This document shows, one piece after another, positions 1 to 8,161 of a DNA stretch of 64,000 nt (positions within the stretch are counted from its first letter, which is position 1; every line of letters begins with the position of its first letter). The notes below the pieces were generated by a model. It made no database searches, was not told the DNA's origin, and was given only the letters and a program-made list of their open reading frames with translations. This DNA is from Bacteriovorax sp. GTDB taxonomy: Bacteria > Bdellovibrionota > Bacteriovoracia > Bacteriovoracales > Bacteriovoracaceae. The stretch spans positions 1 through 64,000 of the forward strand of contig JACMPM010000052.1 of the NCBI GenBank assembly GCA_014377485.1, in the 5' to 3' direction. The position numbers and the translations under genes are program-made.

Positions 1-116
1 TTGAAATTCAAGAAAAAAATGAGAAAAGACAGTTGGATATAATTTCTAGGCTGGAGATTGAATTTAATCAAGATATAGTCTCGGCGCTTACCGCTTCTAA
101 GTCTGAAACTTTTTAA
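1..116 (+). CDS. C-terminal end of an unidentified protein (partial)
   Basis: An open frame enters from the left edge (codons from base 3) and stops at TAA 114-116, giving the last 37 residues, which are charged and probably helical (EIQEKNEKRQLDIIS...). No family can be named from this tail. It converges with the RodZ-like gene; the 95 bases between them hold no clear terminator. Confidence 0.45.
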   Translation, partial: EIQEKNEKRQLDIISRLEIEFNQDIVSALTASKSETF

Positions 117-211
117 AGAATTTTCTAATTTTTATACATAGTAATTTGCCATAGAAAGGCTGAAATTCGTTAAACAAAACTTAACAAAGCAAAACTCCGA
201 AGAAAGAATTC

Positions 212-1360
212 TTAATTATGATTAGTCTTTATATACTCATCACTTGCTATTACCGTTCCATCTTTTTGGAAAACAAAGAGCGGATACATGTATTTAGTTT
301 TAACTTCTTCAGGAAAAACCAAGTTCTTAATACTGCTTTTGTCATTTAAAGAAATCAGCTTGTTATTGTAAAATATTTTAACTGCGCTGGTATTTTTTAA
401 AAAAAGACGAATATTTTCTCCACTTATAAAGACTCTGCGCCCCTGACGAAGAACATATTTTTTAATTTCTTTATCGTCAACCTTATAAGTAATCCAAGAG
501 TCTCCGTCGACAGCGTTGATAAAGATATTATCAATTCCTTTATTCAAGCTAACTTTATAACGAGCAGGTAAAATTTCATCTAATTTGTCATCGGTAACTG
601 AATTATCAACTGTGAATTGCTTAATTGTTTTAGTGAAACTTTTAAAATTGACATCTTTAATAGTGATTTCACTTTTCTCATTAATTTTTGTTAGTTTCGG
701 TTTTACCAATACGGCCTCTACTGACTTTAAAATAACTTTCGTCTCTGCAATATTCGCCACCACTTCTTTAGGTATAACAACTTTAGGTATTGATTCAATT
801 TCTTGCAGTTTTGCAATCAAAGCTTTTCCTTGCTTTAAACGATTATTGGCCGTGCGATCTACAGAATATTTTGCATAAGATACAATGGCAGCGACAATTA
901 AAATACCAGCAATTACTTTTGCAACTTTTGCTAATAAAACAACTGAGAATACAGGTCCATTATTTTTCGTTTCTAGAGGTGTCGAGGTGATCAGAGTAAG
1001 AGAATTTCTTACAGATTCGATTTTGATTTCTTGATTTTCACTTTTTGTAGTTTTGTTATTGAGATTATAAGTAGCTTCAAGAAGATCGAGGGCCTCTCCT
1101 CTATTGATCCCTAGAATTTTAGCAGAAGAAGTAACAAACCCGCGAACGTAAATCTTATTTGGTAGTTTGGCTAATTCGTTATTTTCAAGATGCTCAAGCA
1201 ATCCAATATGAATTTTTGTTTGAAAGGCCATGTTTTTTAAGTTCAGACCTTTTTCTTCGCGTTTTGTACGCAAGAGTTCTCCAATAGAGACAGCATTCCC
1301 TGCTATTATTTGTTGACTCTCATTTATGGTAAAAGGTATATCGTTTAATTCTTCAATCAT
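212..1360 (-). CDS. RodZ-like helix-turn-helix membrane protein
   Basis: RodZ proteins link the MreB cytoskeleton to the envelope and have a cytoplasmic helix-turn-helix, one membrane helix and a periplasmic beta domain. All three parts are visible in this 382-residue protein: an HTH_25-type domain at about 24-95 (SIGELLRTKREEKGLNLKN, then a YVRGFV motif), a membrane segment at about 138-163, a charged linker, and a C-terminal beta domain at about 275-345 (DSWITYKVDD, then RQGRRVFISGENIRLFLKN) like the DUF4115 domain. The ATG has only a weak purine stretch upstream. A strong terminator separates it from the upstream peptidase gene, so it is probably transcribed alone. Role in cell shape is inferred from the family. 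Confidence 0.75.
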   Translation of the reverse strand: MIEELNDIPFTINESQQIIAGNAVSIGELLRTKREEKGLNLKNMAFQTKIHIGLLEHLENNELAKLPNKIYVRGFVTSSAKILGINRGEALDLLEATYNLNNKTTKSENQEIKIESVRNSLTLITSTPLETKNNGPVFSVVLLAKVAKVIAGILIVAAIVSYAKYSVDRTANNRLKQGKALIAKLQEIESIPKVVIPKEVVANIAETKVILKSVEAVLVKPKLTKINEKSEITIKDVNFKSFTKTIKQFTVDNSVTDDKLDEILPARYKVSLNKGIDNIFINAVDGDSWITYKVDDKEIKKYVLRQGRRVFISGENIRLFLKNTSAVKIFYNNKLISLNDKSSIKNLVFPEEVKTKYMYPLFVFQKDGTVIASDEYIKTNHN

Positions 1361-1463
1361 AATTTTTTAAAGCTTCTTGATTCATTTTTTTTAAGTTATT
1401 GAAAATTTTACTATTAAAAAGCAATCATGTGTTGCCGGTAATTTTTGCTTCAACAAACTAAAA

Positions 1464-1508
1464 AAAGACCACTTTTCTCAAATATTATGTTTGAGAAAAG
1501 TGGTCTTT
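1464..1508 (-). terminator. Rho-independent terminator after the M48-like peptidase gene
   Basis: A perfect 19-bp inverted repeat (1464-1482 and 1490-1508) encloses a 7-base loop. Read on the minus strand it is followed by a run of seven T. It lies 23 bases past the stop of the peptidase gene and before the RodZ-like gene. Confidence 0.9.
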
Positions 1509-1531
1509 AAATTAGACAATTCTTCAATTAA

Positions 1532-2413
1532 TTAAGGCTTGAACCAACAAAGTGGACGGTTACCAATCTGATCTCCGTTTCGCAAAGAGCATACCGCGAT
1601 ATTGGCATCTGTTTGTGAAACTATTTCAGCAAATCCATGATCACATAATGAAGCCTGGTAATAAGTATCTAGCCGGCATTGTGCTTGAGGGTGAGCATCA
1701 AATGTGTGTGCTACGATTGTTTTGTCCGGAGTAACAAAACTGACTTGAGAAGTGGCTTGGGTAATGGCATTTAAAAGCCTCCCAAGCGCCAAACCGGCCA
1801 TTGCCGATCTTTCGCAAATTGCAATTTCGTCTGCGTTTTTATAAACCATCTGACATTTATTAACTACATCAATTGGAATTTGTATATTTTGCATAATGCT
1901 TAAATTATTTGATCCTTCAAAATAATGACGTAAACATTTCATAGTTCCCCAATAATCAGCCTGTCCTTCGTTGGCCGCCCAAATCAGCGAACCATTAGCT
2001 GGGTCGCTCTTTCTAGGAGCTCCGCCTAAGTGATGACCTAATTCATGACAGGCAACCAGGGCCATTGCATCTTCAGTAGTTTCTGGATGTCGCGCTAGTC
2101 CTCCAAACATATGTATTGTATCCACCCCTTGTGTATTTTGGTCCGCGTAGGCATTTACGGTTGAATCAGTCCAAAGACGATCAATAACAAATTTCCTTCC
2201 AGTTTTGGCAACGGCACCTGAATACAAAGACAAAATTTTATCCATGACATTGTTAAATTGAACTTCTGAAATTCCCCCCAGCTGCTTTTCACCAACAGGA
2301 ATTTGCAAATTATTTTCTTCCATGAAACCTGATTGACCGTGAAGATCGCAGGCCATTGCAGAAAATGCTAAAAGATTTAAAAACAAGATAGAGAATTTTA
2401 ACCAGATTTTCAT
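1532..2413 (-). CDS. Secreted M48-like zinc metallopeptidase
   Basis: This 293-residue protein starts with a signal peptide (about 1-21, hydrophobic core then AMAC). A zinc site HELGH is at 123-127, and NEGQAD supplies a likely third ligand, Glu149; spacing and the E-x-x-x-D pattern match M48-type gluzincins. It should therefore be an exported peptidase. The cysteine at the signal-peptide end is preceded by AMA, a poor lipobox, so a soluble form is more likely than a lipoprotein. The C-terminal half holds several Cys, suggesting disulphides outside the cytoplasm. It is a single-gene unit with its own terminator. The substrate is unknown. Confidence 0.75.
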   Translation of the reverse strand: MKIWLKFSILFLNLLAFSAMACDLHGQSGFMEENNLQIPVGEKQLGGISEVQFNNVMDKILSLYSGAVAKTGRKFVIDRLWTDSTVNAYADQNTQGVDTIHMFGGLARHPETTEDAMALVACHELGHHLGGAPRKSDPANGSLIWAANEGQADYWGTMKCLRHYFEGSNNLSIMQNIQIPIDVVNKCQMVYKNADEIAICERSAMAGLALGRLLNAITQATSQVSFVTPDKTIVAHTFDAHPQAQCRLDTYYQASLCDHGFAEIVSQTDANIAVCSLRNGDQIGNRPLCWFKP

Positions 2414-2609
2414 TTTAGTATCCTTCTAAAAAATATCCCATCATTAGGATAAATGATTCACAAGGTGGTCGAACACTTTGCAAACAAATGTTGATATATT
2501 TATTTCTTTATCTCAATTGCTACTTACTAAATATTTAACTCAAATATTTAGTATTACGAAACTGATGTTGGAAAAGTTAAGAACGGTATTGATAATTTGA
2601 TGAAGCTAA

Positions 2610-2855
2610 CTAACCTTTTTTGGTTATCTCAATCATAGTTCTACCGATAATTTCAGTTGTTGTAATGTATTTAGGAATTAATTTGTGAAGAATAGGCATT
2701 AAGGGCTTGGCAATAGTACAGATAATTCTATAAGACTTCGTTTTAGATATTGCTCCATTCTTGGCTCGATGTGACCTTACGTTAGCAGCCGGAAAAATGC
2801 TCGCAGACGCCTCCGAATAGACAACCTTAACTATAGTCCATTGGTCTGCAATATG
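2610..2855 (-). pseudogene. Relic of an NAD-dependent epimerase-like gene (C-terminal part only)
   Basis: On the minus strand about 80 codons stay open to TAG 2610-2612 and read like the end of the NAD(P)-binding epimerase family: GAISKTKSYRI, then PLMPILHKLIPKYITTTEI, GRTMIEITKKG. That Ser-Lys-Thr plus PKYxTTTExxGRxM pattern is the familiar tail of those roughly 220-residue proteins. The frame is closed by TAG at 2856-2858 and has no usable start, so the N-terminal two thirds, with the Rossmann glycine loop, are missing. The assignment is from memory of the family pattern. Confidence 0.6.
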
Positions 2856-2862
2856 CTATAAT
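2854..2862 (+). promoter_or_regulatory. Extended -10 promoter element, probably giving a leaderless mRNA
   Basis: TGCTATAAT is an ideal extended -10 (TG-n-TATAAT). It ends six bases before the ATG at 2869, so transcription should begin at or next to the start codon. No good -35 is seen; the TG extension would compensate. The same TGCTATAAT with a six-base gap precedes the receiver gene at 19050. Confidence 0.6.
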
Positions 2863-2868
2863 AGGTCT

Positions 2869-3303
2869 ATGGATCCAGTAAAAAAATTAACGTGGCTCAA
2901 TTATTTCATTTGTCTGATAGGATTTGTGGCAGAAATAATTTTTACCATCAAACTTAATCCTCATGAAAATTCCGTTTTTATATTTCTCATCGTCTGGGGA
3001 ACACTTCCTCTGGTCACCCTTCTTCTTTTTCTTATTAAAACTCCTCGACTACTGTACTCAATGTCCAGAACTCTTGTTCAAACATCAGCAGTTGTAGGCT
3101 TTGGAATGATTTATAAAATTAACTCCATTTATATACATCCTGATCCTCGAGGGGCCATCGCTCTTACCACTATTCCTATTATTCAAACCATAGGGGCACT
3201 TTTTATTGGATTAGTCATAAAGATCGCTTCCCAAAAGTACTATCGCTCCATGACCAGTCAGGAAGAGCTTGAAGATGAAGATGAAGATGAGTATTTATCG
3301 TAA
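2869..3303 (+). CDS. Small integral membrane protein of unknown function
   Basis: This 144-residue protein is mostly hydrophobic, with about four membrane segments (roughly 8-28, 34-56, 70-88 and 102-121). It ends in an acidic tail (EELEDEDEDEYLS). I do not recognise the family. Translation probably starts at the very 5' end of the mRNA: the extended -10 lies six bases upstream and there is no proper Shine-Dalgarno sequence. The following nuclease-family gene is on the same strand after about 40 bases. Confidence 0.7.
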   Translation: MDPVKKLTWLNYFICLIGFVAEIIFTIKLNPHENSVFIFLIVWGTLPLVTLLLFLIKTPRLLYSMSRTLVQTSAVVGFGMIYKINSIYIHPDPRGAIALTTIPIIQTIGALFIGLVIKIASQKYYRSMTSQEELEDEDEDEYLS

Positions 3304-3342
3304 ATTTTAAAATCAAATTTATTCATATAAAAAGAGAATAGT

Positions 3343-4251
3343 ATTAAAATTTGTTCTTATAATTTAGAAAATCTTTATATCGGTCTCGACAAGCACGAAG
3401 GAGAAGATCTGGGCGAAATGCCTGAAAAGGATTGGCAACTTCTCTCGATCTCACTAAATCAAAAAAACAAGACACTTAGCAAGGTTTTGGATCTGGCGAA
3501 AATAATCCTAACAATTGATGCCGATGTATTTTGCCTGCAAGAAATCATTTCAAAAACAAGTCTAGATAATTTCAACACCCATTTTCTAAATAACAAATAT
3601 GAAGTCGTTCTAGAAGAAAGCAATTCAAATAGATCTATATTTGTTGGTTTTTTAATTAGAAAAGGAATTGAGTATGATGTGTCTAGTTATAGCCATTGGA
3701 AAATGAGAAATAACGGACTAGCTTCGAGAAACCTTACCGCCTTAATCATTAAAAAAAATAATCATCCCACTTTGGTTTTATTAGGTGCTCATTTAAAAAG
3801 CAAACGAGTAGATGACAAGCGTTCAAACACTTACAGCTTGCGGGAATTGGAAGTTTCTTTACTCGGTGAAATTCACTCTGATCTTGCACTAAAGTACCCC
3901 TGTCCCATCTTAATTTTGGGGGATATGAATGCCAACTTTAACCTGGAACCCGAATTTCATCCTTTGCATAAAAAATATTTCTTAGACTTTGTAAAAGAAA
4001 AATACAAAGAAAATTACGTCAGCGTTGGAACATTTACCACTAACTATCTCGAAACGAAGTTGCAGCATTTAGATTTTATACTGATCGAAAAAAAGTATTT
4101 GGATCTTATTGAACTGGCCGCATCCGATATTTATCTTTATGAAAATGAATACGGTGACCGCATTTCATTACCTTTCAATAAAATAGAAAGATTATACCTG
4201 CCGAGTGATCATTGCCCGATTATCGTTAAAATAAATTTAAAAACAAATTAG
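3343..4251 (+). CDS. Endonuclease/exonuclease/phosphatase family enzyme, probable ATT start
   Basis: The protein belongs to the EEP superfamily of metal-dependent phosphodiesterases and phosphatases. Conserved sites are FCLQE (metal-binding Glu), LILGDMNANF (catalytic Asp/Asn) and PSDHCPI near the end. The family's first motif, the catalytic Asn in SYNLENLY, lies in frame upstream of the first ATG (3418). There is no ATG, GTG or TTG between that motif and the stop TAA at 3328-3330. ATT at 3343, right where the family's usual MKICSYN start falls and preceded by AAAGAGAA, is the best start and gives 302 residues. A start at 3418 would delete a catalytic strand. It ends with a 4-bp stop-to-stop overlap with the osmC-like gene. 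DNase, sphingomyelinase-like and inositol phosphatase roles cannot be separated here. Confidence 0.75.
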   Translation: MKICSYNLENLYIGLDKHEGEDLGEMPEKDWQLLSISLNQKNKTLSKVLDLAKIILTIDADVFCLQEIISKTSLDNFNTHFLNNKYEVVLEESNSNRSIFVGFLIRKGIEYDVSSYSHWKMRNNGLASRNLTALIIKKNNHPTLVLLGAHLKSKRVDDKRSNTYSLRELEVSLLGEIHSDLALKYPCPILILGDMNANFNLEPEFHPLHKKYFLDFVKEKYKENYVSVGTFTTNYLETKLQHLDFILIEKKYLDLIELAASDIYLYENEYGDRISLPFNKIERLYLPSDHCPIIVKINLKTN

Positions 4252-4691
4252 AGATCAAATTTCGATTCACCGGTAAAAACACTCTCTTCGTTTAGAATTA
4301 CTTCGTATGTAATCGGGCATGCCTTACTGAGCATATAGCTAACACCACAATACTTTGTCATTGAAGCAGTGCAAGCTTTGATAGCGGATTCTTTTTTGAG
4401 TCCACCTATCATTTTGAAAATTAAATTGATTGAGGTAAAATACGATGGAGTGGTATTAGTTAACTCTGCAGTAGTTTTAATATCTAGTGTGAGCAAATCT
4501 TCTTTGTGCCCCTCCAGTATCGAAACAATATCCATTCCAGCACAAGCACTAATTGAATTAAGAAGCATTTCTTTTGGATTTGGGCCTCTATTTAGCCCCC
4601 CTAGTTCAAATGGTACGTCCAGTGATGTTTCATGTCCACGAACTGTTCCTGTAAAGTTTAATTTAGAATTCCATGTAACATTTGCTTCCAT
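4248..4691 (-). CDS. OsmC/Ohr-family peroxide-resistance protein
   Basis: OsmC-type proteins reduce organic hydroperoxides with two cysteines. Here the first is Cys50 in SISACAGMD and the second Cys115 in TKYCGVSYML; length (147) and the GPNPKEMLLNSI segment fit the family. The ATG has a good ribosome site (AAGGAC, five bases away). A TATAAT-like box at 4769-4774 on this strand may be its promoter. It is closer to the OsmC/YhfA-like group than to Ohr, though I cannot be sure. Confidence 0.85.
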   Translation of the reverse strand: MEANVTWNSKLNFTGTVRGHETSLDVPFELGGLNRGPNPKEMLLNSISACAGMDIVSILEGHKEDLLTLDIKTTAELTNTTPSYFTSINLIFKMIGGLKKESAIKACTASMTKYCGVSYMLSKACPITYEVILNEESVFTGESKFDL

Positions 4692-5042
4692 TATTAGTCC
4701 TTAGTTATTTGCTTTATTTTCATACCGTAAATAATCTTCTCTTACTTCTACAAAAAATCTAATTTAATATTATAGATTTATAGAAATATTAGCAGAAGCA
4801 CTTGTTTTTAGATTGAGGAGCTAGTGTAGTGAATGTGTATTGAATTACACATATGGACAGACCTTAGAGTATTATCAAGCCTATGGACCTAATCCTCAAA
4901 AATGTGGCATTTCAAAAAACATTAATCTACTTAAATTTTCTTTTGAAATAGAATTCAAATCATGGATGCTGTGACTGGTAATTTTCTCAACGAATACTAC
5001 ACAAATGGAGTTTCAGAGTATACTAGGATAAATTTTTAATCA
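4692..5042. other. Intergenic stretch, no gene recognised
   Basis: About 350 AT-rich bases lie between the start of the osmC-like gene and the end of the glycosyltransferase gene. Apart from a possible -10 (4769-4774, minus strand) I see no start with a ribosome site, no open frame with family features, and no convincing terminator. Confidence 0.4.
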
Positions 5043-6020
5043 TTATCTTATATTTTTCTTATTATTAAATTCATCATACCTGGCCAGAAAATAACCTAAA
5101 TACCAGCGAAGCTTAAGTTCAGAATCAAATATATTTTTTGACTCACTTAGAGTTATACAATTATCCAAATGAGCATAAATTGCTTTTAAAATATTTTTAT
5201 AATTCCATCTGGGAATTCCAAACCAGAGTTTGTCATGGGATTTTTCATATTCCTTTAAAAAATAAAATTGCCTGGCCGAGTAACCAGACCAAAACATCCA
5301 ATAGCGAAAATATTTTTTATTAAGTCTTGATTCAGGTACCCAATGCAATATACGTAGAGTCGGAAAATACCAACCAGAAAAACCAGCTTTGAGCAAACGA
5401 TGTTGCATATCGAAGTCTTCACATCCTAAGGCTTTTCTTATTCCTGAACGTCCAAGTATGTTGTCAAATTCACCGACAGTATTGATTGCAGATCTTTTTA
5501 CTACACAGTTCCCTCCCCAGAAAATTGCATCTTCCAAGCTAAGTGGTTGCTGTTGAATTTTTTCATCATGACAAGCAATAATAGAAATAGAATTACTTGG
5601 TGGCAGCCACTCTGGAGGCAATACTTCAAAATCCGCGATATGGTGACCAGCGCAAAAATCAAATTCTTTTTCATCTCTTTTTTTAGAAAATTCAATAAGC
5701 CAATCGGTCGAAATAATTTCGTCATCATCAAAAAATGCTATCCACTCACCTAGGCCCTTCGAAATTCCAAGATTAAGTGCATAGGATTTTCCAGGCACGT
5801 ATTCTTCAAAGTAAAGAATTGGAATTGGTGAAATTTTTTGAAAATATTCTACGACTTCTTTTGAATTATCATTACAAGCATTCGCAACAATATAGGCTTG
5901 AACATCAATCTCATCATTTGTTTGTAGTTTTACTAAACTCGTTAGAGTTCTTTGGAGAAGTCCCGACCTGGATCGATTGTGAGTTGGTATAACTAAATCT
6001 ATACTAATTTTTGTTTTCAT
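5043..6020 (-). CDS. Glycosyltransferase family 2 (GT-A fold)
   Basis: Family 2 enzymes move a sugar from a nucleotide sugar to a glycan or lipid acceptor. The protein shows the N-terminal nucleotide-binding strand IDLVIPTHNRS, the metal-binding FFDDDE (DxD-type), a WGGNCVVKRSA segment and CEDFDMQHRLLKAG (ED motif with the likely catalytic base). No membrane helix is seen. A longer frame opens at 6086, but ATG 6020 has AGGAG five bases upstream and begins the conserved domain directly (MKTKISIDLVIP), so I chose it (325 residues). It stands alone, so the glycan is unknown; O-antigen or capsule assembly is a guess. Confidence 0.85.
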   Translation of the reverse strand: MKTKISIDLVIPTHNRSRSGLLQRTLTSLVKLQTNDEIDVQAYIVANACNDNSKEVVEYFQKISPIPILYFEEYVPGKSYALNLGISKGLGEWIAFFDDDEIISTDWLIEFSKKRDEKEFDFCAGHHIADFEVLPPEWLPPSNSISIIACHDEKIQQQPLSLEDAIFWGGNCVVKRSAINTVGEFDNILGRSGIRKALGCEDFDMQHRLLKAGFSGWYFPTLRILHWVPESRLNKKYFRYWMFWSGYSARQFYFLKEYEKSHDKLWFGIPRWNYKNILKAIYAHLDNCITLSESKNIFDSELKLRWYLGYFLARYDEFNNKKNIR

Positions 6021-6397
6021 TGTGCTCCTATCTCGTATGCACTCACCAACTTTATTATCAAAGTTTGTGATAATTTGAAAAATCATATTTTGATATATAT
6101 TAAATAACGATAGTTTTATAATTTATCATGTCTGTTGGAAGTGAAGTTTTCTGCGGTAAAAAAAAACTGCAATGGAAGAATAAAACTATAGGTCTGCCTG
6201 AAAACCGAAGCTTTTTAAGATTATTTTCGAGTATGGTTTTATTAAATTTTTCAATGAAAAGTGAAGCTACGTTTGTATCGAAAAAGCTATTACAAACTTG
6301 CCTGTTTCTGCAACGTAAACTGGAATGATGTTTTTGATTCTTCCTTAAAAGTTGCTCATATCTGCCTTTTTTAAAATAAACTATTGTTTTAAGATGC
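6021..6397. other. Intergenic stretch with a doubtful 66-codon frame
   Basis: About 375 bases separate the glycosyltransferase start from the 62-residue protein gene. A plus-strand frame 6128-6328 follows a TATAAT (6117-6122) five bases before its ATG, which resembles the leaderless promoters elsewhere in the window. Its product is low-complexity, matches nothing I know, and is not supported enough to call a gene. Confidence 0.35.
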
Positions 6398-6586
6398 TTA
6401 GTCCATGGTCAATAGTTTTTCGCGTACCTTTACAAAACTCTCACCACTTTTATTGCTAATTTTATAAATCCATTCATTGTTTGTTTTATCCCAAACTGCG
6501 CTTACGACTTTAAATTTCTTTAAAGGTTCTCCAGGCACTGACATAAATAATACGTCATCCCCGTCTATAAATAGTTTTTCCGGCAT
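6398..6586 (-). CDS. Small hypothetical protein, beta-rich
   Basis: A 62-residue product (MPEKLFIDGDDVLFMSVPGE...) with alternating hydrophobic and charged residues suggesting a small beta barrel such as an SH3-like fold. GAGGAG lies eight bases before the ATG at 6586; an ATG two codons upstream (6592) is only two bases from GAGGAG and so less likely. It lies downstream of gltX on the same strand, but beyond the gltX terminator. Function unknown. Confidence 0.6.
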   Translation of the reverse strand: MPEKLFIDGDDVLFMSVPGEPLKKFKVVSAVWDKTNNEWIYKISNKSGESFVKVREKLLTMD

Positions 6587-6617
6587 CTGCATAACTCCTC
6601 ATCTAAAAATTTCATAA

Positions 6618-6646
6618 CCAAAAAAAAGGCTCCTCAAAGGAAGCCT
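6618..6646 (-). terminator. Rho-independent terminator of gltX
   Basis: On the minus strand AGGCTTCC and GGAGCCT form a seven-bp stem with one bulged base around a five-base loop, followed by eight T. It lies eight bases past the gltX stop. Confidence 0.85.
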
Positions 6647-6653
6647 CATGTTT

Positions 6654-8090
6654 CTACAAATGTATTCTCTTCTCTAATATCTCAATCGGCGTCAGGGGAA
6701 TAATAAACTTTAAATCCGGCCCATGCGCCTGATGAGTAAGCACTGCTCTCATCCCCATGAACAATTGCTTCCCTTTAATCTTAAGTTCACCCTTAACGTG
6801 TGTACTCCAATTATTCAGGTCTTCTTCCGTCACAAATTTTTTACCGGCCGCCTTTGCATTCGCAATCTCAATTTCAAGATACTCGCGAATCTTTGGAGTA
6901 GTCTCCCAAGATTTCGCATCTATGTATTCCGCATCAGCAGAAACTTCTAATGAAAATAAAACATCTATTTGCGAAGTTATTTCGGTGAATAGATTTATTT
7001 TTTCTCTAAAGATTGTCATGCAATTCATTTTCCAAGCATGATCCATTTTATGAAATGGGTGTTCTGCCGGAATAACTTTTTCCACTTCACCTAAAACAGT
7101 TTCAACAGGAAGCTTATGAATATGCTGACCGTTGATAAAATTTAATTTAATAATATCGTAAATGGCCGAAGCTTTTGTAAAACGCTCTAAATTAAACATT
7201 ATCCCTAGCGAGTGAACATCAAAAACATCAGTTTCATCAGGATGTGACCAACCCAAAAGACATAAATAATTTAATAGTGCAGCTGGAAGGTAATGCATTT
7301 CTTTATACAGATTTACTGAAGTCGCTCCGTGACGTTTCGATAATTTCTGACGGTCTTCTCCAATAAGAAGTGAGCCGTGAGCAAATTCCGGAGGAGTCAC
7401 TCCAAAAGCTTCATAGATCATTAATTGTCTAAGCGTATTTGGTAAATGCTCTTCGGCGCGGATAACGTGCGTGATCTTCATAGTGGCATCATCAACCACT
7501 ACCGCGAAATTATAAACAGGAATACCGTTTGCGCGAATGATGACAAAGTCCCCTACCATTCCTTCCGGGAAAACGACGTGGCCTCTTACATGATCATTAA
7601 AAGCGTAAGCTTTTTTTGGAGCTTTAAAACGAATGACAGCAACTTCTCCGGCCGCTTGGCGAGATGCCACAACTTCTTTAGATAAATCTCTACATTTTCC
7701 ATCGTATTGAGGATCGCGTTTTTCAGCTAATGCTATTTCATTTTTTAATGTCAATTCAGCTTCTGTGCAAAAACAATGATACGCATGACCTGCATCTAAA
7801 AGTTTTTCTCCCCAAGCTTTATAGATATGTCCACGTTCAGATTGTCTGTACGGACCAAACTCTCCACCGACATCAGGACCTTCATCATGAGTGATGCCAA
7901 GCCATTTTAAGTCTTCAATTTGTGAAATTTCAAATTTTCTCTCCGAGCGTTCAGTATCAGTGTCTTCAATGCGTAGAATATATTTTCCACCCATAGCTTT
8001 TGCGTAAAGATAATTATACATGGCCGTTCTCGCACCACCGATGTGTAAATAACCAGTAGGAGAAGGGGCAAAGCGCACGCGAACAGTCAT
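6654..8090 (-). CDS. gltX: Glutamyl-tRNA synthetase
   Basis: Class I synthetase that charges tRNA-Glu in the cytoplasm. The HIGH signature is HIGG at 16-19 (PTGYLHIGGART) and the KMSKS loop is KLSKR at 249-253. Cys106, Cys108 and Cys133 with Tyr129 resemble the zinc site of the E. coli enzyme. Length (478) is normal, and the C-terminal helical anticodon-binding half ends with HGPDLKFIIPLTPIEILEKR. It is a single-gene unit closed by its own terminator. Whether it also charges tRNA-Gln for amidation cannot be judged here. Confidence 0.97.
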   Translation of the reverse strand: MTVRVRFAPSPTGYLHIGGARTAMYNYLYAKAMGGKYILRIEDTDTERSERKFEISQIEDLKWLGITHDEGPDVGGEFGPYRQSERGHIYKAWGEKLLDAGHAYHCFCTEAELTLKNEIALAEKRDPQYDGKCRDLSKEVVASRQAAGEVAVIRFKAPKKAYAFNDHVRGHVVFPEGMVGDFVIIRANGIPVYNFAVVVDDATMKITHVIRAEEHLPNTLRQLMIYEAFGVTPPEFAHGSLLIGEDRQKLSKRHGATSVNLYKEMHYLPAALLNYLCLLGWSHPDETDVFDVHSLGIMFNLERFTKASAIYDIIKLNFINGQHIHKLPVETVLGEVEKVIPAEHPFHKMDHAWKMNCMTIFREKINLFTEITSQIDVLFSLEVSADAEYIDAKSWETTPKIREYLEIEIANAKAAGKKFVTEEDLNNWSTHVKGELKIKGKQLFMGMRAVLTHQAHGPDLKFIIPLTPIEILEKRIHL

Positions 8091-8161
8091 AAAAAACTCC
8101 AGGAATCCCGTAATCAGGAAAACATTATTTTAACAGAAAAAGAATGCTTTTACGAATGAAA

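Noticed and set aside
585-878. Long frame opposite the RodZ-like gene
   Set aside because: It is antisense to a well-supported coding region and reads as low-complexity hydrophobic sequence typical of shadow frames.
4692-4760. A short minus-strand frame ending in REDYLRYENKANN before the osmC-like gene
   Set aside because: It has an upstream stop and no start codon, and lies between a likely promoter and the gene start, so it is 5' untranslated sequence.
6128-6328. A 66-codon plus-strand frame preceded by TATAAT five bases before its ATG
   Set aside because: The product shows no domain, signal or plausible family pattern and has no ribosome site. The promoter-like box alone is not enough in such AT-rich DNA.
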